Shown: positions 26,487 through 34,704, numbered from the stretch's first letter. The stretch: 64,000 nucleotides of DNA from Nitrospira sp. (GCA_020846195.1 JADLEJ010000008.1:62001-126000); one strand, 5' to 3'. Notes: generated by a model not told the origin, from the letters alone. Translations and numbers: made by a program.

Positions 26487-27908
26487 TCAAGGAAGACCGC
26501 CCCCGCTCGAACCGAGCAACAGAAGATTGCCAGCGCCCTGTTCCTGCGACATGGATTCAAGCCCTTCGGTCCAGGAGACAAACGATGCCGTCTCCGGACC
26601 TGCCACCGGCCGAACAAGCCAGAGGCGATCGGAAGATCCCGCTTGCTGCGCGAATTGCTCCAACTCCGCTGCGTTTTCGTCCCCCTCCCCGCGAAACACC
26701 AGCTCACCGCCACTCCGCTGAAACAAGTCGTTGAGATCCTCGCCGTACTGCTCCAACCCCATTAACGGGTCGCCAACCGTCCGGCCATGCACTTCAATCA
26801 ATAAACGCCCGGCGGGGTTGGCATCATGAATCAATTTCCTGATCCGTACCGCCACATCGCCATAGCTTCTAGCCTTCCAGCCCACCCAACGCCAATAGAT
26901 CGACTCCCGGTCAGGTCCTACGGACTCCGCTCCTCCCGGCTCACCCAATAATTGCTGCGGCGTGATTGCCAGACCAAAGACGGAGGCAAACCGCTGAAAC
27001 GACCCATCCGAATAATCCTGCGCGTACCCTTGCGCGTCCCTCGCCCTCAACAAAATCCCATCGCACCCGGCCCGCAGAAATGACGCCGCCCGGCCTTCGA
27101 CAGCAACTTGATACTCGAGATGCAAGGGATCGGAGAGCTTCGCCGGCATGCGGCCATCACGTAGATCCACCCTCTTGGCATACGACAGGCTCACCCACTC
27201 AGGCTCGAGCGAGAGTCCCCGTCCTTGATGAACATCCAGCGCGCCCCACACCGAGAGGCTGGCAAGGTGCGCAGCGCCGATAAACGCCCGTAGCTGATCT
27301 GAACTTTCTTCAGGCCCTCCATCAGAGCCGGCCGAATCCAGCAGTACTGTTGTCACACCAGCTTTCAGCAAGGCCTGAAACCAGGCGACCCAGTCTGACA
27401 CCGGAGGGAGCTGAGCCAAAGAAAGCCCCAGCGCAACCTGGCGCATGACGCTGCCACGAGGCCCGCCTGGCATCTGCCGCAATTGATCGAGCCGATCCAA
27501 CGCCTGTTGCTGGAAGCGCTGCGTCTGAGCATCCTGCCCAGGATCGCCCGTGGCCAGCGCGCGGTATTCCGCCATCGCCGCGCGATACGCCCCCGTCTCC
27601 TCATAGGAACGGCCGAGCCCCCAACGCGCCTCCGCCAATCGCGGATCTCCAGCCGCCGTCGAATCGACGACTCGCCGGAAAAAGAGCACGGCTGCGGGAT
27701 AGCGCGCTTGCGCAAAGGCCCGGTGAGCCTCGCGCAAGAGGCTCGACTGCGCATCGCGCGCCGGATCGTCGTGAATCTGTTCGAGAGGGGCCGATGAGGG
27801 AGAAAAAGGAGCGAGTCGCTGGCTACAGGCACACAACAATGCGAGTGACAGCGCCATCGCCGCCCCTCGCATCAGTGCTTGTCCGGAAGTGAAGGGCAGG
27901 GAAACCAT
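26487..27908 (-). CDS. Lipoprotein with TPR-like region and PgaB-like C-terminal domain (tentative)
   Basis: A 473-residue protein with a lipoprotein signal (LALLCAC, lipidated cysteine near residue 28). Residues about 50-150 look like tetratricopeptide helices (AHRAFAQARYPAAVLFFRRVV; ARWGLGRSYEETGAY). The remainder suggests a beta/alpha-barrel: TTVLLDSAG, SVWGALDVHQGRGL, CDGILLRA, YWRWVGWKA and AGRLLIEVHG recall the hydrolase-like C-terminal domain of PgaB polysaccharide deacetylases. That match is from memory of pattern, not alignment. It could act on a cell-surface glycan. ndk lies immediately upstream. Confidence 0.6.
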   Translation of the reverse strand: MVSLPFTSGQALMRGAAMALSLALLCACSQRLAPFSPSSAPLEQIHDDPARDAQSSLLREAHRAFAQARYPAAVLFFRRVVDSTAAGDPRLAEARWGLGRSYEETGAYRAAMAEYRALATGDPGQDAQTQRFQQQALDRLDQLRQMPGGPRGSVMRQVALGLSLAQLPPVSDWVAWFQALLKAGVTTVLLDSAGSDGGPEESSDQLRAFIGAAHLASLSVWGALDVHQGRGLSLEPEWVSLSYAKRVDLRDGRMPAKLSDPLHLEYQVAVEGRAASFLRAGCDGILLRARDAQGYAQDYSDGSFQRFASVFGLAITPQQLLGEPGGAESVGPDRESIYWRWVGWKARSYGDVAVRIRKLIHDANPAGRLLIEVHGRTVGDPLMGLEQYGEDLNDLFQRSGGELVFRGEGDENAAELEQFAQQAGSSDRLWLVRPVAGPETASFVSWTEGLESMSQEQGAGNLLLLGSSGGGLP

Positions 27909-27928
27909 CGCCCTCCGAAAAAATACCC

Positions 27929-28348
27929 TTACCAGAAGATTTCCATGCCGGGAAAGAAATAAGCGGTTTCGAATGCCGCAGTCTCAGGCGAGTCCGATCC
28001 GTGCACGGCATTGAATTCGATATTCGCGCCATGCGCCTTGCGAATCGTATTGGCATCAGCCTTGGCAGGGTCGGTCGCGCCCATCAACTCCCGATTCTTC
28101 TTAATGGCATTGTCGCCCTGCAACACAATGACAACCGCCGGACCGGACGACATAAACGTGCAGAGGCTATCGAAGAACGGCCGCGTCTTGTGAACGGCAT
28201 AGAAGCCTTCCGCCACCGGCTTCGACATCTGCATCAGCTTCATCGCCACCGGCTTCAACCCCGCCTTCTCATAACGGTTGATGATATCGCCGACCGCATT
28301 CTTCTTCACCGCATCAGGCTTGATAATCGCTAACGTACGTTCGCTCAT
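27929..28348 (-). CDS. ndk: Nucleoside diphosphate kinase
   Basis: A 139-residue NDK of normal length. It starts [15 protein letters not shown], has [14 protein letters not shown], and the phosphohistidine motif [12 protein letters not shown] near residue 118. It exchanges the terminal phosphate between nucleoside triphosphates and diphosphates. It precedes the lipoprotein gene in the same direction, and decayed toxin-antitoxin DNA lies upstream of it. Confidence 0.96.
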   Translation of the reverse strand: MSERTLAIIKPDAVKKNAVGDIINRYEKAGLKPVAMKLMQMSKPVAEGFYAVHKTRPFFDSLCTFMSSGPAVVIVLQGDNAIKKNRELMGATDPAKADANTIRKAHGANIEFNAVHGSDSPETAAFETAYFFPGMEIFW

Positions 28349-28487
28349 GATGGCTCCGATTTCTCCAGAAAGTTAAAGAATACATTGAACAGCGCTGGCG
28401 CATTATAAGTGGCCGATAACGGGCTTGCAAGGGCGAGTGCTAGCGATAGATGAGCAGATGGCACAGGAATACTATTGACGCCGGACA

Positions 28488-28710
28488 CTACTTGGCAGGC
28501 GATATATGCGATACGAGAATTTGAGGGACTTTGAGAAAGTGCGCATCTGTCGTGAGCACGGTCAAGCCATTCCAGGAATAGCTCAGCGCTCGAATCATCC
28601 GGGAAGGTGTGCAGTTCGAAATCGACCCCCAACGGGACCGCGCTCAGGCCCATAATTCGGCAGCCTCCAGCAACACATCTTCAATGAGCCCGTCACCAGA
28701 GACCTTGCCC
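28488..28710 (-). pseudogene. Degenerate PIN-domain (VapC-like) remnant
   Basis: No intact frame exists, but stitched frames on the minus strand give EDVLLEAAELWA, then VDFELHTFPDD, then GLTVLTTDAHFLKVPQILV ending at a TAG (28488-28490). The last segment resembles the C-terminus of VapC-type PIN ribonucleases (TTDAHF). At least two frameshifts are needed to join the parts. It lies just downstream of the decayed hicA, so this is a graveyard of toxin-antitoxin genes. Confidence 0.5.
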
Positions 28711-28846
28711 CAGCCAGAGAGAGTGCGCTTCAGCAAGCTCGCAACCAGCGATGCCCTCGTCGCTCCAAGTCATCTTGCGCCGCGAGAAACAGCTCCTGGC
28801 ACCTTTCATAGCTCCCACTTCACAACCCCATGACATTTTCTTTGGA

Positions 28847-29059
28847 TTACAAATCGCCTGGCGTGAGCCCTGTCGCTTTCGACAGACGGACCAGCATCCG
28901 AGGGCCGATTTCGTCTCTGTCGTGAAAGGCAAACACCACGTCAGCTCAACCAGTCCGTTGCAGAACTTCATGAGATCCTGATGTGCGGTCGGCTTGCCAG
29001 CTGATTCGAAGGAGAGCTGAGAGCACACGGGAAGCGTGACTCGAAGGCCAATGGCTCAT
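28847..29059 (-). pseudogene. hicA: HicA-type toxin, inactivated by one in-frame TGA
   Basis: Seventy codons read cleanly in one frame except codon 38, which is TGA. The translation begins MSHWPSSHASRVLSALLRI, continues TSGSHEVLQRTG, then stop, then ADVVFAFHDRDEIGPRMLVRLSKATGL and a final TAA. HicA toxins of this type have a tryptophan after the glycine (GWxD), so a TGG-to-TGA change explains the stop. HicA is a small mRNA interferase with a catalytic histidine, seen here in GSH. The ATG overlaps the hicB stop as ATGA, the usual pair arrangement. Confidence 0.75.
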
Positions 29060-29279
29060 GCCGCAATGAATGAGAGGTTCAGTAACTCCTCGGGAACCGC
29101 TTCGGCATACTCAAGACGATCAGCCATGGCGCGAAGCGCCAGCGCTTGAACTGCGGCGAGCGCGCGGCCCCCGTCTGGCCGTGCGCCATCACACCAGAGA
29201 GCGACGGCACTTCACCGATCCACCGGCCATCTTCCAGCTCAATCTTGAACTGCGTGGGTTCCCCATGGGTACGCCTCAA
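29056..29279 (-). pseudogene. hicB: HicB-type antitoxin, frameshifted in a G-tract
   Basis: The first half reads TQFKIELEDGRWIGEVPSLSG and VMAHGQT. The second half, in another frame, reads RALAAVQALALRAMADRLEYAEAV and EELLNLSFIAA, ending TGA at 29056-29058. Together they match a short HicB antitoxin. The frames meet at a run of five Gs (complement of 29168-29172); adding one G restores a continuous protein. No ATG precedes the start, and TTG at 29279 is only a guess. With hicA stopped too, the pair is probably dead. Confidence 0.7.
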
Positions 29280-29423
29280 GAGATTCGTTGCTTGGCAAGC
29301 TACGTCCGAACAAGCCAAAAACCAAGCGCGATGGGAACTGCTGCGCATGGGAAGAAACAGGGCAGGACATTCAACTAGAAGACAAAACTCCCGATACCTC
29401 TTCTGCCTCTCGTGAGGAGGGCG

Positions 29424-29804
29424 CTACCGGCGCGCGTTGAACACTGTAATCTCCGGCATAGGATAATCTTTGACGTTTCCAGTTGCCAAGGTGGCGCCCT
29501 CAATGAAGGCCGTTGCGGCAATGAGACAGTCCGCCAACTCCAACCGCCGGCTGGTGCTCCGCTTCTTGAAACGCCCAGCCGCCTCAGCCACCCTATGCGT
29601 CACAGGATAAATCACAAGCCCATCGAGAAGCGCACATGTCGCCTTCTCTTCTTCCGGCCGCATCCCCGCATAGAGTTCGGCCACCGACACGACCGAGCAA
29701 CAAGGAACAAACCGATCCGCGACATTCTGCAGAAAGACCCTGATGGCATCCCGCCCCCTGAGCAGGTCGATAAGCACATCTGTGTCCAAAACGATCTTGC
29801 TCAC
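29424..29804 (-). CDS. vapC: VapC-type PIN-domain ribonuclease toxin
   Basis: A 126-residue PIN domain with the acidic active-site set: Asp7 and Asp9 in VLDTDVLID, Glu43 in SVAELYAG, Asp92 in ELADCLIAATA, and a late TGNVKDYP acidic site. VapC toxins cleave tRNA or rRNA when freed from antitoxin. The start overlaps the antitoxin stop as ATGA. All expected catalytic residues are present, so it is probably functional, unlike the remnant at 28488-28710. Confidence 0.92.
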   Translation of the reverse strand: MSKIVLDTDVLIDLLRGRDAIRVFLQNVADRFVPCCSVVSVAELYAGMRPEEEKATCALLDGLVIYPVTHRVAEAAGRFKKRSTSRRLELADCLIAATAFIEGATLATGNVKDYPMPEITVFNARR

Positions 29805-30067
29805 CGAATACCTGTCCGAGCCAGGCGGGACGACTTCCTAAGCGAGCGAACAAACGGCCTCGCTCCTTTGGCCAGCTCAGGATGCGCCTCAGCCTTCCAG
29901 CTCCCAAAACTCGTCTGCACGGCCTTTTTAAACCGGATCCGTTTGAGTTCATGACGCAAGGCATCCCCTACGACCTTGCTCTGCTCTCCCTTTGGAACCG
30001 TTCGCTTTAATTCATCCAGCAGATCTCCGGGCAAAGTAAAATTCGCCTGCCTGGTTGTACTCGCCAT
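29801..30067 (-). CDS. VapB-like ribbon-helix-helix antitoxin
   Basis: An 88-residue protein whose N-terminus (ANFTLPGDLLDELKRTVPKGEQSKVVGDALRHEL) looks like a ribbon-helix-helix DNA-binding domain. The basic C-terminal half should wrap the PIN toxin. The ATG at 30067 follows GGAGGGAGG; the longer frame to 30166 runs through the operator-like dyad and is rejected. It overlaps vapC by four bases. The dyad GCCTAT-N8-ATAGGC just upstream is a candidate autoregulatory site. Confidence 0.8.
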   Translation of the reverse strand: MASTTRQANFTLPGDLLDELKRTVPKGEQSKVVGDALRHELKRIRFKKAVQTSFGSWKAEAHPELAKGARPFVRSLRKSSRLARTGIR

Positions 30068-30094
30068 AGGCGCCCTCCCTCCACCTATAGAACA

Positions 30095-30129
30095 GCCTAT
30101 ATGATGACATAGGCCACAAAGACTGTCAA
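30095..30129 (-). promoter_or_regulatory. Candidate promoter and operator of the vapBC pair
   Basis: TTGACA (complement of 30124-30129) is followed downstream by a perfect dyad GCCTAT-N8-ATAGGC (30095-30114). Another TATAGG half-site lies a few bases further on, before the antitoxin start. No ideally spaced -10 box is obvious. Toxin-antitoxin complexes usually bind such dyads at their own promoter, so autoregulation is inferred. Confidence 0.45.
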
Positions 30130-30260
30130 AACAGCCTTCGTCAGAGCCTCCCCACGAATGTCCCATAGATTATGAATCTAGAAGGATTACCGGCACGGAA
30201 TGGACACCACAGAAGGAACGACCGCTTATTAAGGAAACGCCTCGCCGAGCTAAGCGCACC

Positions 30261-30400
30261 CCACATCTGAATCAGCCGCTTCAAGGTCTCTGACTGGATG
30301 GTCGTAAAAGCCACTCCGAATTCATGCCCCCTGGACCAGCGCACCGTCCCCTCATCCGGCGACAACTCCACGCTCGGAATAAGAAAAGCCTCCCGGTATC
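30261..30400 (-). pseudogene. Truncated PilZ-domain fragment
   Basis: A short frame reads REAFLIPSVELSPDEGTVRWSRGHEF and GVAFTTIQSETLKRLIQMW, which matches the second half of a PilZ domain (VRW.RG.EFGV.F). The N-terminal RxxxR c-di-GMP-binding part is missing, and an in-frame TGA lies upstream near 30408. The fragment is wedged between the vapBC promoter and the PEP-CTERM gene, suggesting loss of the rest by deletion. Confidence 0.55.
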
Positions 30401-30410
30401 TGTTGACTCG

Positions 30411-31124
30411 TCACGCCACGAGCAACTGTCGACGTCGCCAGCTCCCGGCGCCCAGGCCAATCAAGGCCGTGAAACCTGAGCCGAACAGCAGCACGGCAGC
30501 GGGAACTGGGACTGCCGTGAGGGAGGTAATTCGACCTTCACCGTAGTAGGTGCCAATCCCATTGCTGAAGGAATAAAAAAATCGATTATCCCCAGACGAC
30601 CCAAGGCTTGGTGGCATAACGGGCAAAGAATCGCCATCAAATGTACTGGATGAAAGATAGAGTAGATCAAAGGCCATAAAAGTACTGCGCCATCCATTGA
30701 TTACATTGCCGCTAGAGATACTCTGCTCCATCTTGTATCTGTCATATAAATTTGGAAACAAACCCAGGTCGATGTCATTGGAAACCACAATATTCCCCCA
30801 CTCTCCAATCGAAATTGGGTATTGATGGGGGACAACCGTCTGGCCGCCTATGGTGAGGCCTATAGATGTAAGCGCCCCTGCATACACCCTTTGCCTAGTA
30901 TTCGATTCAATGTCCACGGTGCTTGACTCAAATGTATACGCCCCCGCAAACAACTGTCCGATGCCAATACCTGTTGCGGCTCCCACCACTGGCTGTACGG
31001 ATGTTATTACTCCGGCAAACTGAAACGTCACCGGCGCAGCCACAGCCGGAGCGATCGCGGCACAGAGCGAAACCAATCCACCCACCAAGAGCGCGCATCC
31101 ATGCGACCATCTGTTCCTAAACAT
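30411..31124 (-). CDS. PEP-CTERM (VPxPA-type) sorted surface protein
   Basis: A 237-residue exported protein. A signal peptide ends at VAA (about residue 29), and the body is beta-rich and glycine/serine-rich with no known domain. The C-terminus has VPVPAAVLLFGSGFTALIGLG followed by SWRRRQ: a sorting motif, a hydrophobic helix and a basic tail. Exosortase cleaves this tail and passes the protein to the surface. The ATG at 31124 follows GGAGG. No exosortase gene is in this window, so the processing enzyme must lie elsewhere. Confidence 0.88.
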   Translation of the reverse strand: MFRNRWSHGCALLVGGLVSLCAAIAPAVAAPVTFQFAGVITSVQPVVGAATGIGIGQLFAGAYTFESSTVDIESNTRQRVYAGALTSIGLTIGGQTVVPHQYPISIGEWGNIVVSNDIDLGLFPNLYDRYKMEQSISSGNVINGWRSTFMAFDLLYLSSSTFDGDSLPVMPPSLGSSGDNRFFYSFSNGIGTYYGEGRITSLTAVPVPAAVLLFGSGFTALIGLGAGSWRRRQLLVA

Positions 31125-31177
31125 AGAAAGATTCCTCCGTTTCCTGAAAACAATATGTTCGCGCTCTCGCCTTCTCT

Positions 31178-31414
31178 CTACGGCTTCCACCCAAGCGTCG
31201 GGTCCGGCACAAAGGTGAGCGCCACACTCGCTGCCATCTCCAAGCCTGCCGGGGCGGCTGGAATCGGTTGCCCCACCTCCCGCTTGATCAAGAGAGTCCG
31301 AACCAGCCACCCGCCAAGCACCTGCGCCCGATCCGTTCGTATCCACGTACCCACATAAGGCGGAGTCGCCGCTACTTGATTGACCAATTCGATAGGTTGC
31401 CACTGTAATGGCAT
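31178..31414 (-). CDS. Small hypothetical protein downstream of the lipoprotein pair
   Basis: A protein of about 78 residues beginning MPLQWQPIELVNQ, with no family I recognise. It follows the large lipoprotein gene by 35 bp and precedes the PEP-CTERM gene, on the same strand. GAGGGGG sits six bases before the chosen ATG. ATGs at 31420 and 31429 are alternatives. A competing frame on the same strand reaching 31403 joins the PEP-CTERM gene but has no ribosome site and lacks a signal peptide. Confidence 0.55.
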   Translation of the reverse strand: MPLQWQPIELVNQVAATPPYVGTWIRTDRAQVLGGWLVRTLLIKREVGQPIPAAPAGLEMAASVALTFVPDPTLGWKP

Positions 31415-31449
31415 AGCCATCCCCCTCATTCTTCTAATCAGCCCTACTC

Positions 31450-32979
31450 TTACTTCCTCTTCACCGTGGCGCTGAGCGTATCCACCAAATCGCTGTGGTC
31501 GCGCAAGAGCTTTTCCCACCGCTTGATTACCTGCGTGCGATGCTTGGCCAGGTTAACGGCCGCCTCATTCAGCTTGGCGGTGGATTTTTTCAGCGCATCC
31601 TGATCGGTCTGATCGATCTGATCGTTGGCCGTCTTCGCATCCTTCACCGCCTGCACAAGTTTTCCTTCCTCATCCAACTCCTTCTCCACGTCCACAGCGG
31701 TCAATTGGTTCGCCAGGCGTGTTTGCAGATGAGTCAATGACAGCGTGCCAGGAGTGGACGGCGCCGTGCCTCGCTGCGGATCAGCGGATTGATCCGCGAG
31801 CGCCAGCAATTGATCGGCCAGTATAATTGATGCCCCCTTGTCACCAGAGGCCAGCTTCTTCGTCACCTCCATCACGCCTTCCAGCGCCGTCTTGGCGGCC
31901 TTGGTATAGGCGTCCAGCAATTCCGTGGGATCGCTGGCAAAGCTTTTGAGACTCCAGTTGCCCGTCTCATCCTTGATGAAGGCCATCTGCATTTGGCCGC
32001 GCCCGCTCGCATAGGCTGTATTAATCTTCGACCAGAAATGGTCGCCATAGAGCCGGTCAATGATCTTGATGCGCTCGTCCATGTTGGGCGAGATATTGAA
32101 CGTCAGATAATCCAGCGGTCGAGGGAGATGTCCATCAGCCCAATCGAAAAGATGCACGAAATCTGTGGGCTCAGCTTCACGAAGATGGGTGCTTAACGGC
32201 AACTCGCGACGGTCTCGGCCATACGGGGGAAGCTGCTTACGCAGCGCGTCTGCGCGAGCTTCAATTTGATTGCCATATTCAGACGCAGCAGCCATAAACA
32301 GAGTCGCCGCAATACGAGCCTTCGTATTCCAGGGCACTCCTACAGCGCTCATGGTGGCGTAGCGAAAGGCCGCTACCTGCATTGCTGCGGCTGTTCGACT
32401 GATATCGGCGAGCACATCTGCTGAGACTTTGCTAAAAGCACCAGGACTCAGTGGCACGCTTGATCTCTTCGCATTCGCCTCCTCATACTCCTCTCGTATT
32501 TGATTCATTAAGACTGAGACGGCTTTCTTCGTGCCCTCCGCTGAATTAGGGACTCCACTCTGATCGAGCAACAAAGCCTTCACTGCATCTACTGCTCTCT
32601 GTAACAGAGGTAGATTCTCGCAATCGCCGGATGCCTTGCTGAATGCCTTGTCGAATAAGCAAATCGATCTTTCAAGATTATTGGCAAGACCGAATGAATC
32701 GTGTATGACCTCACTACGGAGGGAGTCCCCCAAAGACGTGCGTCTCCACCAACTATCCTCTGGTCCATCCTTTGCAAATTTCCATATACCCAGCATTCCG
32801 TTCTGGGCTTCGACCAGATATCCATACAGCTCACTGAGCTGAATTTCCGGCTCCAGCGACAGCGGGCCTTTATAGACCTCCACTTCAATGCGCATGGCGG
32901 CAGAATCCAACGAGGCGCAGCCTGAAAATCCCAACAAGAAAACTCCCAGCGCAAGACAAGACCAACGAAGAGAATGCAT
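31450..32979 (-). CDS. Large hypothetical lipoprotein
   Basis: A 509-residue protein starting at ATG 32979. It begins with a lipoprotein signal (FLLGFSGC, lipidated Cys near residue 21). The body is largely alpha-helical, and the C-terminal 120 residues are charged and look like coiled coil (VDVEKELDEEGKLVQAVKDAK onward). No catalytic motif is seen. It is just downstream of a second lipoprotein gene (33004-34218), and both may be parts of one cell-envelope complex. Function unknown. Confidence 0.75.
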   Translation of the reverse strand: MHSLRWSCLALGVFLLGFSGCASLDSAAMRIEVEVYKGPLSLEPEIQLSELYGYLVEAQNGMLGIWKFAKDGPEDSWWRRTSLGDSLRSEVIHDSFGLANNLERSICLFDKAFSKASGDCENLPLLQRAVDAVKALLLDQSGVPNSAEGTKKAVSVLMNQIREEYEEANAKRSSVPLSPGAFSKVSADVLADISRTAAAMQVAAFRYATMSAVGVPWNTKARIAATLFMAAASEYGNQIEARADALRKQLPPYGRDRRELPLSTHLREAEPTDFVHLFDWADGHLPRPLDYLTFNISPNMDERIKIIDRLYGDHFWSKINTAYASGRGQMQMAFIKDETGNWSLKSFASDPTELLDAYTKAAKTALEGVMEVTKKLASGDKGASIILADQLLALADQSADPQRGTAPSTPGTLSLTHLQTRLANQLTAVDVEKELDEEGKLVQAVKDAKTANDQIDQTDQDALKKSTAKLNEAAVNLAKHRTQVIKRWEKLLRDHSDLVDTLSATVKRK

Positions 32980-33003
32980 GGCGATCATCAGTGCAACACT
33001 CCT

Positions 33004-34218
33004 CTATGGCTGAACCTTTCGTTGACTCTTGACATAGGACGCGCGTAAGCGGTCTCGGAGTAACGCCAAGGTCTTCTCATTCTCAGCCGTGCCCTGGTCC
33101 ACTTTGCGGCTGACATCCAACAGATCCTGCTGCCCGGTCAAAATCGTGCCTCGCTCTTCCAGCAACGCTTCCATCGTGTGCACCTGTGTGCTCGCCGTCT
33201 GAAACCGCCTGTCCGACATCTGCTGCAAGGCGCCGATCAGCGGCTTGCTATCTACCGACAGCGCCATCAGCAGCCGGTCATTGGGATCCAGCTCTTTTGC
33301 CCCCTCAGGCCCCAGCACAAAATAGCGCTGTTCCGACGGCTTGCCCGCGCAAGCCGCCCCCTGAGGAGATGCCGCCGCTGCTCCTAACTCTTTCAGCTTC
33401 TCTTCTATCTTCTTTTCTAGTTCTTCCAACGTCTGGATCTCATGCTTCTTGGCATCTTCTTTAGCTTTGGCCACATCCTCCTGAGCCTTCTTCAACTCGG
33501 CTTCCAGTTGTTTAATCTTCTCGGCCGGATCATCCGATGGCGGCATTGTCTTTGGTGGATTACTCATCGAGTTATTTCCATCCGGCGTCTTTCCATCAGA
33601 TGGCGGTGCGCTGACCACATGAAGCAACTTCATCATCTCTAGACGATCCTCAATCATTTCCACCAACTTATTCAGCAGCTTGGTTTTAGCCGCGTCCCCC
33701 AGCTTCTTGTCATCACCAATGTCGCGATACAGATCTCTGAATTTCTTTACGTCCTGCAAGGCCGTCGCCTGCTTGGACTCTGCTCGCACCTCATCCGCCG
33801 ATACCAACGCGAATGATTTGGTGCCCTCGTGATAACGCACCTGGCTGCCAAAGGGATCGATCTGATCTTTCCGCAGCACCCCCGACTCGAAATGCACATG
33901 CTTAAACAGCGCCGCCGCTTGCCCTGTCATACGAAAGCGATAGAGGGAGTCCTGCATGGGCACAAACCCGCCACGGACATGCCGCATGAACCCAGAGTCA
34001 TCCGACTGGTCATGCGATGGCTCCAGACTGCATCCACTCAACACCCGAAAGTAATAGGTCGCGCGGAACCGCACATTGGAATCCACATTGCCAGGTTCCA
34101 ACCCGGTATCGATGCGCATGTTCGACGACACATCAGAAAGCCATGAACAGGCAGGCAACAACCCCAGCAGACACAGTACCCCCGGCAGTACCACCCGGCG
34201 TCTTGTCATACTCTGCAT
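33004..34218 (-). CDS. Hypothetical coiled-coil lipoprotein
   Basis: A 404-residue protein with a lipoprotein signal (LLGLLPAC). A beta-type N-terminal part is followed by a long coiled coil around residues 235-285 (AEKIKQLEAELKKAQEDVAK and KEDAKKHEIQTLEELEKK). The purine-rich GAGGAGAGGGAG directly before ATG 34218 supports that start over the longer frame to 34266. It has no known family. It lies 15 bases upstream of the other large lipoprotein and should be co-transcribed with it. Confidence 0.75.
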   Translation of the reverse strand: MQSMTRRRVVLPGVLCLLGLLPACSWLSDVSSNMRIDTGLEPGNVDSNVRFRATYYFRVLSGCSLEPSHDQSDDSGFMRHVRGGFVPMQDSLYRFRMTGQAAALFKHVHFESGVLRKDQIDPFGSQVRYHEGTKSFALVSADEVRAESKQATALQDVKKFRDLYRDIGDDKKLGDAAKTKLLNKLVEMIEDRLEMMKLLHVVSAPPSDGKTPDGNNSMSNPPKTMPPSDDPAEKIKQLEAELKKAQEDVAKAKEDAKKHEIQTLEELEKKIEEKLKELGAAAASPQGAACAGKPSEQRYFVLGPEGAKELDPNDRLLMALSVDSKPLIGALQQMSDRRFQTASTQVHTMEALLEERGTILTGQQDLLDVSRKVDQGTAENEKTLALLRDRLRASYVKSQRKVQP

Positions 34219-34298
34219 CTCCCTCTCCTCACCATCCATCTTTGGTGTCAGCCATTTGACCGACACATTACTTAGTCTGAACTATCGCATTTGCATTT

Positions 34299-34667
34299 CT
34301 ACTCATTGTGTTTCCGCACTATTGCCAAGTACACTCTTGCCGCGAGCTCGCCTCTGGACCGGACGCCGAGTTTTTTGAAGGTCCGTTCCAAGTGAGTTTG
34401 AATCGTCCGAGCACTGACGTGGAGTTGCGATGCAATCTCTTTATTGGTTAGCCCCCGCGCCACTAAGCCCGCCACTTCCGCTTCTCGAGCCGTTACCCCA
34501 TCCAACAGCACCGACACAGCATCGGCTCCGTCGAGCATGTGCAACAGTGGCGTCGCATTCATGGATTGCACGTCCACGCCCCTCGACATCCGCCTTCTTG
34601 CTCCAACCTCCAGAGTCATCTCCAGGCCCTCTTGTAGCAAACCTAGCAGCCAAGCGACATACGCCAC
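34299..34667 (-). CDS. Short LuxR-type regulator
   Basis: A protein of up to 122 residues. The C-terminal LuxR helix-turn-helix is complete: LTAREAEVAGLVARGLTNKEIASQLHVSARTIQTHLERTFKKLGVRSR. The N-terminal part is only about 50 residues with no receiver, GAF or autoinducer domain, so it may be a remnant of a longer regulator. The frame opens with GTG at 34667; an ATG at 34619 with a better ribosome site is the alternative. It is divergent from the three tandem LuxR genes at 34740-38047 and may share their control region. Confidence 0.75.
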   Translation of the reverse strand: MAYVAWLLGLLQEGLEMTLEVGARRRMSRGVDVQSMNATPLLHMLDGADAVSVLLDGVTAREAEVAGLVARGLTNKEIASQLHVSARTIQTHLERTFKKLGVRSRGELAARVYLAIVRKHNE

Positions 34668-34704
34668 CTGGCGTACAAGTTACTACCTAGCTAATAGTTA
34701 ATCG
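34666..34704. promoter_or_regulatory. Dyad elements between divergent LuxR genes
   Basis: ACCTG-N5-CAAGT at 34666-34680 is an imperfect inverted repeat resembling a shortened lux box (canonical spacing is N10). Close by, TTACTA-N9-TAGTTAA (about 34680-34702) forms another imperfect dyad. Both lie in or at the edge of the 72-bp gap between divergent regulators. Operator function is a guess. Confidence 0.3.

Noticed and set aside
31125-31403. N-terminal extension of the PEP-CTERM gene
   Set aside because: It overlaps the 78-residue gene in another frame, lacks a ribosome site and would bury the signal peptide.
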